64,000 bases of DNA from Flavobacterium sp. M31R6 (lineage in GTDB: Bacteria > Bacteroidota > Bacteroidia > Flavobacteriales > Flavobacteriaceae), in assembly GCF_013284035.1 (NCBI RefSeq), contig NZ_CP054141.1, forward strand, positions 3,286,001 to 3,350,000, written 5' to 3'. How positions within the stretch are numbered: the first letter of the stretch is position 1; the number at the start of each line of letters is the position of its first letter. The notes under the pieces are model-generated. The model was not told where the DNA came from. It did not search any database and saw only the letters and a program-made list of their open reading frames with translations. Below are positions 1 through 8,058 of this stretch, piece after piece. The position numbers and the translations under genes were made by a program.

Positions 1-724
1 ATAAATCAGGTAATTTACCGCTTAGCATACTTCCTATATATATTCCCGGAAGTGACCCCATTAATAACTGTCCAAGCAAAGTCAAATCTAAATTCCCCAT
101 AGAGGCATGTCCCAATCCAGCAACAAGCGTTAAAGGTACAGCATGAGCAATTTCGGTTCCAACCAATCGAGGCGTTGGTAATATCGGATATAAGAAAAAT
201 AAAGTCACAGTACCTAATGCACCCGCTCCAATCGAAGTAAGTGTCACAGTAGCTCCTAACATTACGCCAATAGCAACTGTCAATAAATTTTGGGTTCTAC
301 TCTCACTATGGAATTTATCCCCTGCATGTTTTTGGGAAAATACCATTATTTTATTTTTGAATAAAATAGCAACTGATGTAAAAACTAGCGCCCAGCCCAA
401 ACTGTATTTTATCATTTTATTCAACTCGGTCGTATCAGTATTCAAACTATGGAGAATCCACAGAGTCAATAAAGCCGCGGGAACACTACCCAAAGAAAGC
501 CAACCTGTAATAGTCCAATTGATATTTTTCTTTTTATTATGCACAAAAATACCCCCAGCTTTGGTCACTGCTGCATATAATAAATCGGTACCAACGGCTG
601 TTGTCGGGGGGATACCAAACCACAATAAAATTGGAGTCATCAAAGAACCTCCTCCTACACCAGTCATTCCTACCACAAAACCAACTACTAAACCTGCAAC
701 TACTAAACCTATTTGAAAATCCAT
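1..724 (-). CDS. TauE/SafE-family sulfite/organic-anion permease, C-terminus beyond window
   Basis: Reading the minus strand from an ATG at 724 gives 241 open codons that run off the left edge, so the gene is partial. The N-terminus (MDFQIGLVVAGLVVGFVVG, then MTGVGGGSLMTPILLWFGIP) carries the glycine-rich first helix typical of the TauE/SafE (formerly DUF81) family. A second, similar half begins around residue 150 (AIGVMLGATVTLTSIGAGALG), as expected for an internally duplicated permease of about 8 helices in the inner membrane. Family members export sulfite or sulfur-containing organic anions; the substrate here is not visible. A minus-strand -7 box TATTTTTG lies at 752-759, with a TTG complement at 783-785. 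Family assignment is firm, substrate unknown. Confidence 0.88.
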   Translation of the reverse strand, partial: MDFQIGLVVAGLVVGFVVGMTGVGGGSLMTPILLWFGIPPTTAVGTDLLYAAVTKAGGIFVHNKKKNINWTITGWLSLGSVPAALLTLWILHSLNTDTTELNKMIKYSLGWALVFTSVAILFKNKIMVFSQKHAGDKFHSESRTQNLLTVAIGVMLGATVTLTSIGAGALGTVTLFFLYPILPTPRLVGTEIAHAVPLTLVAGLGHASMGNLDLTLLGQLLMGSLPGIYIGSMLSGKLPDL

Positions 725-1206
725 AAAAGAGACTTGATTTTTTTTTGATGGCAAAAATAAAGAAAACAACTTATATTATAGTCAACTTGTCGAGTTAAGA
801 TTTAGTTTTCAGCCATTAAACTCCATGAATTTACGGTCAAATAACTATCATCATAAATTCGCCTCATTGCACTAGCGCACCAAAATATTGTCAAAATCAT
901 TTTAAACCCGACCAAAATCATAGAAATTTACTTTTTTTCTAAAAAAAACACAAATATTTATTAAATACCCTATAGGTCAACTAGGTTATGTAGAATTGAT
1001 TTAAATTATAAAAATGAAATGTTAAAATATAAAAATATAAGAAATATCACCTAAAAATATTTGAAAAAAGAAAAAAAATAGAAAAAAGATGCTATAAATA
1101 ATTAAAAAAATCAAACAAAAATGTAAATTGTCTTTATGTCCAACTTGAATATGCTCAAAAATTCAAATCACTTTTTTGTAACTTTGCCTCATTGAAATCC
1201 AATAAA
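725..1206. other. 482-bp AT-rich intergenic region between divergent genes
   Basis: No open frame of note. It holds the promoter of the TauE-like gene on the minus strand (TATTTTTG, 752-759) and a plus-strand -7 box TAACTTTG at 1179-1186, about 20 nt ahead of the rlmH ATG at 1207. The middle is very A-rich and featureless. Confidence 0.6.
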
Positions 1207-1680
1207 ATGAACATCAAACTTATCGCCATCGGCAAAACCGACAATAAATCATTACAAACCTTAATCGACGATTATACTAAACGATTGTCTTTTTACATCA
1301 AGTTTGATTTAGAAATTATTCCAGATATCAAGAACGTAAAAAATTTATCGGAAAGCCAGCAAAAAGAAAAGGAAGGCGAACTTATCTTGTCCAAAATAAC
1401 TCCCACTGACCAGCTTATTTTATTGGATGAAAACGGAAAAACCTTTTCCAGCGTTGCCTTCTCTACCGAGTTACAAAAGAAGATGAACTCGGGCGTAAAA
1501 ACACTGGTATTCGTGATTGGTGGTCCTTATGGTTTTTCGGATACGGTTTATGCCAAGGCAAATGGAAAAATTTCACTTTCCTTAATGACATTTTCACATC
1601 AAATGGTGCGCTTATTTTTTATCGAGCAATTGTACCGTGGATTTACTATTTTGAGAAATGAACCATATCATCACCAATAA
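1207..1680 (+). CDS. rlmH: 23S rRNA (pseudouridine1915-N3)-methyltransferase RlmH
   Basis: SPOUT-class methyltransferase that modifies pseudouridine 1915 in helix 69 of 23S rRNA using SAM. The 157-residue product starts MNIKLIAIGKTDN and has the usual family length. It shows the SAM-binding knot segment VFVIGGPYGFSD and the C-terminal signature HQMVRLFFIEQLYRGF followed by NEPYHH, which matches the E. coli RlmH tail. An upstream in-frame TTG at 1192 would add five residues, but the ATG at 1207 fits the family N-terminus. It is a single gene with a TAACTTTG box close upstream. Assignment is very secure. Confidence 0.96.
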   Translation: MNIKLIAIGKTDNKSLQTLIDDYTKRLSFYIKFDLEIIPDIKNVKNLSESQQKEKEGELILSKITPTDQLILLDENGKTFSSVAFSTELQKKMNSGVKTLVFVIGGPYGFSDTVYAKANGKISLSLMTFSHQMVRLFFIEQLYRGFTILRNEPYHHQ

Positions 1681-1858
1681 GCTCTAAACTTTTAAAATAA
1701 TCCCAATACCTCACATCGTCTTTACAATCAAGTTTTTACACTAAAAAAAAACATCAATCAAAAATAAAACATTACCTTTGATATTATTCTCATCTTTTTA
1801 AGATAAAAATCAATAAATATATTTTTTAAACCAGTTATTAATTTAAAAATATATTATT

Positions 1859-2359
1859 ATGAACAAATGTGCTGGTTATTTAGTAATTACATTCTTATTT
1901 ATTAGCTTGATTTCTTGTTCAAATAGTGATGATTCAGAACAATCAACAATCGTAACTTTTAATGCTACTTTGGAAGGGAGTAATGAAGTACCTTCAAATG
2001 CCTCAACTGCAAAAGGTACTGCAAAATTGAATTATAATAAGAACACCAAAATTTTCACGCTGACTGTAACATATACTGGCTTAACCCCAACATCTGGACA
2101 TGTACATCTGGGAGCCAACGATATTAATGGTGATATTCTTTATACTTTTACAAATTTAACATCCCCAATAACTTTTACAAGTCCTGCATTAAATTCATTT
2201 CAAGAAAGCTTACTTATGTACAATACCTTTTATATTAATCTACATAGTGACACATTTCCAGAAGGCGAAATAAGAGGTCAACTCATCACAACAAGTCCTG
2301 GCGGAGGCTGTGGCAGTTGTGGAGGAACTCTTAGCAAAGCAGCAAAGTCTTCACTTTAA
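1859..2359 (+). CDS. CHRD-domain lipoprotein
   Basis: A 166-residue protein with a lipoprotein signal peptide (ISLISC, lipidation Cys20) followed by a Ser/Asp-rich tether. Residues 33-145 look like a CHRD domain: FNATLEGSNEVP near the start, SGHVHLGANDINGDI in the middle and the closing HSDTFPEGEIRGQL. CHRD domains occur in chordin and in many bacterial surface proteins; their bacterial role is not known. The tail is unusual, with a Gly/Cys cluster (PGGGCGSCGG) before a basic end. A -7 box TACCTTTG lies at 1773-1780. It stands alone and convergent to the next gene. Domain call is confident, function unknown. Confidence 0.85.
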   Translation: MNKCAGYLVITFLFISLISCSNSDDSEQSTIVTFNATLEGSNEVPSNASTAKGTAKLNYNKNTKIFTLTVTYTGLTPTSGHVHLGANDINGDILYTFTNLTSPITFTSPALNSFQESLLMYNTFYINLHSDTFPEGEIRGQLITTSPGGGCGSCGGTLSKAAKSSL

Positions 2360-2519
2360 TTTCTAGTAAAATATAATGACTCCACATTACTATATATTAT
2401 CAAATTAAGAAACACATTATAATTCTTTTTTAACTGTTTATTCACCCAAAACATCATAATTATTAAATTCTAGACCTATAAAAATAAAGGCTTCTGTATA
2501 AAAAAGTGCAGATTTTTTA

Positions 2520-3137
2520 TCAATACACAAATTCTTCTGAAATAACATTTTTTAACTCTACCGAATGAATTAAAACTTTATTCTGAATATAACTTCCGTA
2601 GTTACAATTTTTATCAAAACAATACCTTATTTTTTTCAGTTTACCATTTGAATTACTAATGACTTTTTGAAAATCATTTTTTGAAACCAATTCGTTATTT
2701 ACCATAATTACTCCATCTTTAGTAAAAAAAACAACTGTCCCATTTTTAGGTTTCTCCGTCATATAATACACATTCGTAAAAGGAATAAAAGCTAAATTCT
2801 TGTCAATGCTATCGGCATAGGAATAATAATTTTGGGCTAATTCATTTCGATGTTCCTTTTCTTCCCGTTTCCGTTGTTGCAGTTTTATCACTTCTGGAAT
2901 AACCAATCGTAAAGGTAGACGCTTGTCAATATTAAGTATCCAATTGGTTGTGATAATGCTGTTTTTCCTGTTTACTTCTGCCAAAGTATCTTTCCCTCTT
3001 ACTCTGAAAAAAATGTAAATAGGCGAAAGATCGACAACTTCTTTTACGATAGTTCGATCTGCTTTTGGTAATAAAATATCTTCTTTATTTCCACAAGAAA
3101 TGCTCAGTAATAATACAATCCCAAATAGATATTTCAT
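2520..3137 (-). CDS. Hypothetical lipoprotein downstream of folP
   Basis: 205 residues with a lipobox near the N-terminus (LLLSISC, Cys15). After the tether there is a mixed alpha/beta protein with a basic segment (LQQRKREEKEHRNELAQ, about residues 87-103) and no motif I recognise. It starts 4 bp after the folP stop on the same strand, so it is probably cotranscribed with folP. It is presumably anchored in the envelope. I cannot assign a function; the folP link may be positional only. Confidence 0.72.
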   Translation of the reverse strand: MKYLFGIVLLLSISCGNKEDILLPKADRTIVKEVVDLSPIYIFFRVRGKDTLAEVNRKNSIITTNWILNIDKRLPLRLVIPEVIKLQQRKREEKEHRNELAQNYYSYADSIDKNLAFIPFTNVYYMTEKPKNGTVVFFTKDGVIMVNNELVSKNDFQKVISNSNGKLKKIRYCFDKNCNYGSYIQNKVLIHSVELKNVISEEFVY

Positions 3138-3141
3138 TATT

Positions 3142-3957
3142 TTAATTTAGTCTATTAAACAAACGAACACATTCAACCGCTTCTTTCACATCATGAACGC
3201 GAAGGATTTTTGCGCCCTTAGTCAAAGCAATCGTATTTAAAACTGTGGTTCCGTTTAAGGCCATTTCGGCATTAGAATCCAAAGTTTTATAAATCATTGA
3301 TTTTCTTGAAATCCCAACTAACAAAGGCAATTCAAGCATCTGAAACAACTCCATTTTTTGCATGACCGCATAATTTTGTTCCAATGTCTTGGCAAAACCA
3401 AAACCGGGATCCACAATCAAATCATTTATCCCAAGCAATCTTGCCGCAGCAATTCGTTCCGAAAAATAGAACAACATTTCCTTAATTATATCTTCATATT
3501 GAGTAAATGTCTGCATCGTTTGCGGTGTTCCTTTCATGTGCATCATGATATAAGGAACCTGAAATTTTGCAATGGTTTCCAGCATTTTATCATCCAATTT
3601 TCCTGCCGAAATATCATTGATAATTGCCGCGCCATTCTCAATGCAAATCTTTGCTACTCCAGCCCGAAAAGTATCAATTGATAATATTATCTCCGGAAAA
3701 TGTTTTTGAAGCAAATTCACAACAGGAATTATCCTCGATATCTCTTCTTCTTCAGAGACAAACTCGGCATTAGGCTTACTAGAATACGCTCCAACATCAA
3801 TAAAAGTAGCACCCTCATTGAGCATTTTTTCAACTCGCTCCAGAAGTTCCGATTCGTTTTTATACTTTCCACCATCAAAAAAAGAATTGGGAGTTATATT
3901 CAAAATCCCCATTATTTTTGGCGTGGATAAGTCGATAAGTTGTCCTTTACAGTTCAT
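3142..3957 (-). CDS. folP: Dihydropteroate synthase
   Basis: Condenses 6-hydroxymethyl-7,8-dihydropterin pyrophosphate with p-aminobenzoate to give 7,8-dihydropteroate in folate synthesis; it is the sulfonamide target. The 271-residue TIM barrel has all family signatures: MGILNITPNSFFDGG near residue 16, FIDVGAYSSKPNA, SIDTFRAGV, INDISAGK, MMHMKGTPQ, DPGFGFAKT, VGISRKSMI and the final LRVHDV. It is divergent from the DUF1599 gene and leads a two-gene unit with the lipoprotein that follows. Start codon ATG at 3957. Very secure. Confidence 0.97.
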   Translation of the reverse strand: MNCKGQLIDLSTPKIMGILNITPNSFFDGGKYKNESELLERVEKMLNEGATFIDVGAYSSKPNAEFVSEEEEISRIIPVVNLLQKHFPEIILSIDTFRAGVAKICIENGAAIINDISAGKLDDKMLETIAKFQVPYIMMHMKGTPQTMQTFTQYEDIIKEMLFYFSERIAAARLLGINDLIVDPGFGFAKTLEQNYAVMQKMELFQMLELPLLVGISRKSMIYKTLDSNAEMALNGTTVLNTIALTKGAKILRVHDVKEAVECVRLFNRLN

Positions 3958-3964
3958 TTATTTT

Positions 3965-4080
3965 TTTTTGTTTAAAAGTTTAAATTGTTTGAAATTGTTT
4001 GAAATTGTTTAAAATTGATTAAACTTTTAAACTCTTAAACTTTTAAACCCTTAAACCTTTAATTTTTTAAACTTTATTTT
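3965..4080. repeat. Low-complexity TTTAAAC/TTGTTTGAAA-type simple repeat
   Basis: Between the divergent folP and DUF1599 genes lies a run of near-tandem units such as TTTAAACTTTTAAA, GAAATTGTTTGAAATTG and AAACCCTTAAACC. It looks like slippage-derived repeat rather than coding DNA. A -7 box TATTTTTG for the plus-strand gene follows at 4084-4091. Confidence 0.7.
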
Positions 4081-4120
4081 TCTTATTTTTGGTGCAATTT
4101 TATACAAATATACATCAATA

Positions 4121-4660
4121 ATGAAGAATACTTCACAAGAATATGACAAGGTGATTGCCATTTGCCGCACGCTTTTTATCAATAAAATGAAAGATTACGG
4201 TAGCGCTTGGCGCATTTTGAGACTTCCTTCCCTAACCGATCAAATTTTTATAAAAGCTCAAAGAATAAGAAGCTTGCAAGAAAATGAAATTAGAAAAGTC
4301 GATGAAGACGAAACTGGAGAATTTATCGGTATCATCAATTATTCGATTATGGCTTTGATTCAATTGGAATTGGGCGTGGTCGACCAACCCGATTTGGAAA
4401 CCGAAAGAGCAACTCAATTATACGATGCAAAAGTAGCTTTGACCAAAGAATTGATGGAAAACAAGAACCATGATTATGGGGAAGCTTGGCGTGATATGCG
4501 CGTAAGTTCACTTACCGATTTGATTTTGCAAAAACTGCTTCGTGTAAAACAAATTGAAGACAATAAGGGGAAAACTATCGTCTCCGAAGGAATTGATGCC
4601 AATTATCAGGATATGATTAATTATTCGATTTTCGCATTGATTTTGATGAACAAAAAATAA
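4121..4660 (+). CDS. DUF1599 (nucleotide modification associated) protein
   Basis: A 179-residue protein built of two similar halves. Each has the pattern DYG-AWR ... SLTD-I--K--R---E followed by a closing INYSI-AL segment: KDYGSAWRILRLPSLTD plus IINYSIMALIQ in the first half, HDYGEAWRDMRVSSLTD plus MINYSIFALIL in the second. This duplicated layout is characteristic of DUF1599, which is widespread in Bacteroidota and, from published comparative work, linked loosely to nucleotide metabolism. It sits beside folP and ahead of the DoxX-like gene (60-bp gap), probably in one operon. Family assignment good, biochemistry unknown. Confidence 0.88.
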   Translation: MKNTSQEYDKVIAICRTLFINKMKDYGSAWRILRLPSLTDQIFIKAQRIRSLQENEIRKVDEDETGEFIGIINYSIMALIQLELGVVDQPDLETERATQLYDAKVALTKELMENKNHDYGEAWRDMRVSSLTDLILQKLLRVKQIEDNKGKTIVSEGIDANYQDMINYSIFALILMNKK

Positions 4661-4720
4661 ATTTTTCGAAGCTCCACATAAAGTTTGCAAAAGAATACTA
4701 TTAAAAAACAAACCCCAAAA

Positions 4721-5821
4721 ATGAAAAACATCTTCACACAATTCTCCCGAATTTTCGTTGGAATCTTATTTATAATCTCAGGATTAATCAAGCTGAACGA
4801 TCCTGTTGGTTTCTCTTACAAACTAGCAGAATATTTTAGTGAACCGGTTTTCAACATGCCTTTTTTCGTTCCTTTTTCCTTGGCTATTGCCTTATTTATA
4901 GTAATCTTGGAAGTAGTTTTGGGCGTAATGTTGCTCATTGGTTACAAATCAAAATTGACAATTTGGCTTTTGTTGCTTTTAATCATAAAATTCACTTTCC
5001 TTACCTTCTATTCCGCTTATTTTGATGTGGTAAAGGACTGCGGATGCTTTGGTGATGCATTACATCTTACGCCGTGGCAATCCTTTACGAAAGACGTTGT
5101 TTTATTGTTTTTTATATTAATACTTTTTATTAATATGAAATTGGTAAAACCTTTATTTGCAAATAAAATTCAAAATAGCTTGGCAGTTCTAACTGTTTTC
5201 CTATGCGCTTTTATGGGTTATTGGGTAATCAATCACTTACCATTAAAAGACTTCCGCGCATTCAAAGTTGGAAATAATATTCAAAAAGGAATGGAAATTC
5301 CGGAAGGTGCACCAAAATCCGTGGTGGAAATGATTTTTATCTATAAAGTAAATGGTGTTGACAAAGAATTTGCAGAAAAAGATTTGGCCAATATTCCGGC
5401 TGGCGCCACTTTTGTGGACAGAAAAGACAAAGTAATCACCGAAGGCTACATTCCTCCTATTCATGATTTCGTGATGGAAAAAGACGGATCCGATTATAAA
5501 GAAGAACTACTCCAAGAACCTAAATTATTGATGGTTGTGGCCTATGATTTGGCTCTAGCCAATGCAGATGGCCTTGCAAAAATGGAGCAAATCAGTAAAA
5601 ACGCTTCCGCAAAAGGTTATAAAACAATTGGAATGACTGCTTCTACTCCAGAAGAAATTGCAAAAATCAAAAAACAATATGGTATCACTTTCGATTTTTA
5701 TTTCTGTGATGCCATTCCGTTAAAAACTATCGAAAGAGCCAATCCAAGTTTTGTGATTCTTGAAAAAGGAACTATTAAACAAAAAGTACATTACAACGAT
5801 ACTGAAGATTTAGCTTTCTAA
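4721..5821 (+). CDS. BT_3928-type DoxX/MauE-like membrane protein with thioredoxin-like tail
   Basis: A 366-residue inner-membrane protein. Residues 1-150 form a DoxX/MauE-like four-helix domain (start MKNIFTQFSRIFVGILFIIS), including the conserved KDCGCFGD loop; a fifth helix follows (SLAVLTVFLCAFMGYWV). The soluble C-terminal part (about 190-366) resembles a thioredoxin fold (LLMVVAYDLA, GMTASTPEE, NPSFVILEKG) but has no CxxC pair. The start is placed at ATG 4721 because the upstream TTG at 4687 would add a non-hydrophobic tail. The next gene encodes a CxxC thiol protein, which suggests a shared envelope redox role. Family name from memory; function inferred. Confidence 0.82.
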   Translation: MKNIFTQFSRIFVGILFIISGLIKLNDPVGFSYKLAEYFSEPVFNMPFFVPFSLAIALFIVILEVVLGVMLLIGYKSKLTIWLLLLLIIKFTFLTFYSAYFDVVKDCGCFGDALHLTPWQSFTKDVVLLFFILILFINMKLVKPLFANKIQNSLAVLTVFLCAFMGYWVINHLPLKDFRAFKVGNNIQKGMEIPEGAPKSVVEMIFIYKVNGVDKEFAEKDLANIPAGATFVDRKDKVITEGYIPPIHDFVMEKDGSDYKEELLQEPKLLMVVAYDLALANADGLAKMEQISKNASAKGYKTIGMTASTPEEIAKIKKQYGITFDFYFCDAIPLKTIERANPSFVILEKGTIKQKVHYNDTEDLAF

Positions 5822-5846
5822 TTTTAGTTAAAATAATAAAAACAAC

Positions 5847-5885
5847 AGCCTTGTTGGAATATCATTTTCCTGCAAGGCTTTTTTC
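5847..5885 (+). terminator. Intrinsic terminator after the DoxX-like gene
   Basis: Hairpin with arms AGCCTTG (5847-5853) and CAAGGCT (5873-5879), an inner GGAA/TTCC pairing and a following T tract. It separates the upstream unit from the TlpA gene. Confidence 0.7.
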
Positions 5886-6007
5886 TTGTTAGTAATAAAC
5901 ATAAAAAAATCACAAAAAAATATCAACTATAACGATATTGTAATTGCTTTTAAAGATTTTCACATTAAAATTCCAAAATCAGTTTACCTAATTTAGATTT
6001 CTTTGGT

Positions 6008-6082
6008 TAACTTTGTGAAAATTCTTTTTTAGATGAAATCGCTATGATTCCACGATACCAAAAGGAATGAAGAATAGCGATT
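6008..6082 (+). promoter_or_regulatory. tlpA-like gene promoter and structured leader
   Basis: A -7 box TAACTTTG lies at 6008-6015. The roughly 95-nt leader contains a hairpin: AATCGCTAT (6037-6045) pairs with ATAGCGATT (6074-6082), and the inner ATTCC (6047-6051) pairs with GGAAT (6064-6068). Two overlapping mini-frames fall in it (ATG at 6033 and 6044). The hairpin is seen in the sequence; any control role is inferred. Confidence 0.5.
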
Positions 6083-6117
6083 CCATATTCCAACAAAAAA
6101 ACAAGTATTAAATTCAT

Positions 6118-6615
6118 ATGAAAAAAATAGCCCTTTTAGTTATTGCTTTTGCAACATTTTCTTGTACCCAAGCTCAGAAAACTGAGTTCTCCAAAAAAGC
6201 ACTTTCCGAAACTTTATTAGCTACAGACGGAAATCAAATTAAATTTAAAGATATTCTGAAAAACCAAAAAGGTAAAACAACGCTTATCGAGGTTTGGGCT
6301 TCATGGTGCGGCGATTGTGTCAAAGCAATGCCAAAACTAAAAGAACTTCAAACCAATAATCCAAACGTATCTTATGTGTTTATGTCAATGGACAAAACCG
6401 CAGATAAATGGAAAGAAGGTATCGAAAAACACCAACTAAAAGGCTTGCATTTCATGGCAAATGACGGAATGAAAGGTGTTTTTGGAAGCGCAATTGACTT
6501 AGATTGGATCCCGAGATACATCATTATCGATAAAAACGGAAAAATTGTTGTTTATCGCGCCATAGAAACCGACTTTGATAAAATTAATGCAACCCTAAAA
6601 CAGTTGCAAGAATAA
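6118..6615 (+). CDS. TlpA-family thiol:disulfide oxidoreductase lipoprotein
   Basis: 165 residues with a lipoprotein signal (FATFSC, Cys16) and a thioredoxin fold. The active site is W63-C64-G65-D66-C67 in the stretch IEVWASWCGDCVKAMPKL, and the cis-proline loop is WIPRYIIIDKNGKIV. Family members reduce or isomerise disulfides in the periplasm, often for cytochrome maturation or other envelope proteins. Its neighbour upstream is the DoxX/thioredoxin-like membrane protein; tpiA follows 72 bp downstream. Family call secure; its partner is not evident. Confidence 0.9.
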   Translation: MKKIALLVIAFATFSCTQAQKTEFSKKALSETLLATDGNQIKFKDILKNQKGKTTLIEVWASWCGDCVKAMPKLKELQTNNPNVSYVFMSMDKTADKWKEGIEKHQLKGLHFMANDGMKGVFGSAIDLDWIPRYIIIDKNGKIVVYRAIETDFDKINATLKQLQE

Positions 6616-6687
6616 TTGCCATAACAATTGTCAGGTCAAATCATAAAAGAATTAATTAAAAAAGAAAAAACTATAAATACTACAAAA

Positions 6688-7440
6688 ATGAGAAAGAAGA
6701 TTGTTGCAGGAAACTGGAAAATGCATAAAAATGCGGCACAAACAAAAGAATTATTGAATGAACTATTGACACAAATTCCAGCTGAAACTGCTGCACAAGT
6801 AATTGTTGCACCAACATTTGTGAACTTGGCTTCGGCAGTAGAAAACTTAACACACTCCAATATATCGGTTGCTGCACAAAACGTACATCAAGCAGAAAGC
6901 GGTGCTTTTACAGGCGAAATCTCTGCAGATATGCTTAAAAGTGTAGGTGTAAATACCGTAATTTTAGGTCACTCAGAGCGTAGAGCTATTTTTCATGAAA
7001 CTGACGCTTTAATCGCAAGCAAAGTAAATACAGCTTTGAAACACGATATGACCGTAATTTTCTGTTTCGGTGAAGAATTAAAAGATCGTCAATCTGGAAA
7101 CCACTTCAATATTGTTGAAAACCAATTGAAAGATGGTTTATTCCACATTGAAGCTAAAGATTGGGAAAAAATTGTATTGGCATATGAGCCTGTTTGGGCT
7201 ATTGGAACAGGTGAAACTGCTTCACCAGAGCAAGCACAAGATATGCACGAATTTATCAGAGAAACAGTTCGTAAAGCTTTTGGAAGCGATGTAGCTGAAG
7301 ATGTTTCTATTCTTTACGGAGGAAGTGTAAAACCGGATAATGCTAAAGAAATCTTCTCTAAACCAGATGTAGATGGCGGGCTTATCGGTGGTGCTGCCTT
7401 AAATGCAAAAGATTTTATTGCTATCGTGACCTCAATCTAA
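6688..7440 (+). CDS. tpiA: Triosephosphate isomerase
   Basis: Interconverts dihydroxyacetone phosphate and glyceraldehyde 3-phosphate. The 250-residue product has Asn9 and Lys11 in AGNWKMHKN, the catalytic His95 in ILGHSERR, the catalytic Glu167 in AYEPVWAIGTG, and the phosphate loop LYGGSVKPDN with VDGGLIGGAAL near the end. A TTG at 6628 would extend the frame by 20 lysine-rich residues not found in the family, so ATG 6688 is chosen. A strong terminator follows. Very secure. Confidence 0.98.
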   Translation: MRKKIVAGNWKMHKNAAQTKELLNELLTQIPAETAAQVIVAPTFVNLASAVENLTHSNISVAAQNVHQAESGAFTGEISADMLKSVGVNTVILGHSERRAIFHETDALIASKVNTALKHDMTVIFCFGEELKDRQSGNHFNIVENQLKDGLFHIEAKDWEKIVLAYEPVWAIGTGETASPEQAQDMHEFIRETVRKAFGSDVAEDVSILYGGSVKPDNAKEIFSKPDVDGGLIGGAALNAKDFIAIVTSI

Positions 7441-7461
7441 AAAGCAATTATAATATACTTC

Positions 7462-7499
7462 AAAGCGGTGCAAATAATTTTGTACCGCTTTTTTTTTTT
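7462..7499 (+). terminator. Intrinsic terminator of tpiA
   Basis: A 13-bp stem with one G-T pair: AAAGCGGTGCAAA (7462-7474), loop TAAT, TTTGTACCGCTTT (7479-7491), followed by a T run to 7499. Confidence 0.9.
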
Positions 7500-8058
7500 G
7501 CAATTCATCGAGATTATTTGGGCAAGACCACATTAGGAAAAGGGGCCAAATCTACTTTGCGCCTATACGCCCCTTTCCCTAATGCGGTCGGGCTATCCAT
7601 GCTACTTCGGTAGCTTATTCCTATCCCTCTTGCACTTCCAACAGCCTTAATTTCAATACAATAAACATTAGTGTTTTCAAACGTTTTTTATCAATAAAAA
7701 ATAGTTTGGCATCATTATTGGAAAGTACTAAGAACAAAAAGGAATTGAAGTTCCAGATCGAGTAATACGCAATGCTAACGGTAATATTGAAAAGAAAGAT
7801 TATTACTCGATCATACTTCAAAACCCAAAATCACTGTGACTTTTCTTTTGTTCATCAATATTTCAAAAAAGAAATATTTTCACCCCAAAAGGTTCAAGAA
7901 ACTGCACATCGAAATTAATTAAGCCCGATTTGCCCAAAATCAAAAACAAAAAAAAGGAAACTAGGTTTCCTTTTTTTATTGGAGTTAATTCAAATCCATA
8001 AAAAAAACCAACGCCATGAATACCGTTGGTTTTTCAACAATCAAATTACAAATAAACT
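7500..8058. other. Gene-poor spacer between tpiA and the TPR gene
   Basis: Contains a structured repeat (7520-7629) and a possible decayed gene end: in frame with TGA 7837-7839 the segment 7732-7836 reads EQKGIEVPDRVIRNANG and on, preceded by a stop, and I recognise no family. Two hairpin terminators follow: AAAAAGGAAAC / GTTTCCTTTTT around 7951-7976, and AAAAACCAACG / CGTTGGTTTTT (8003-8013 / 8024-8034), which serves the minus-strand TPR gene. I see no convincing intact gene. Confidence 0.6.
7520..7629 (+). repeat. Structured dispersed repeat, copy 1
   Basis: Starts GGGCAAGACC and has a 16-bp stem, CATTAGGAAAAGGGGC (7531-7546) with GCCCCTTTCCCTAATG (7569-7584), containing one A-C mismatch. 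A 43-nt core follows (7587-7629): it starts GTCGGGCTATCC, has a GCTAC-TTCG-GTAGC tetraloop hairpin in the middle and ends CTATCCCTC. The core is identical in copy 2 (13611-13653). Confidence 0.88.

Noticed and set aside
3358..4012. Plus-strand frames across folP
   Set aside because: Antisense shadows of a clear dihydropteroate synthase gene.
7621..7821. 66-residue minus-strand frame in the tpiA-TPR spacer
   Set aside because: It overlaps the structured repeat, and the opposite strand gives a more protein-like remnant.
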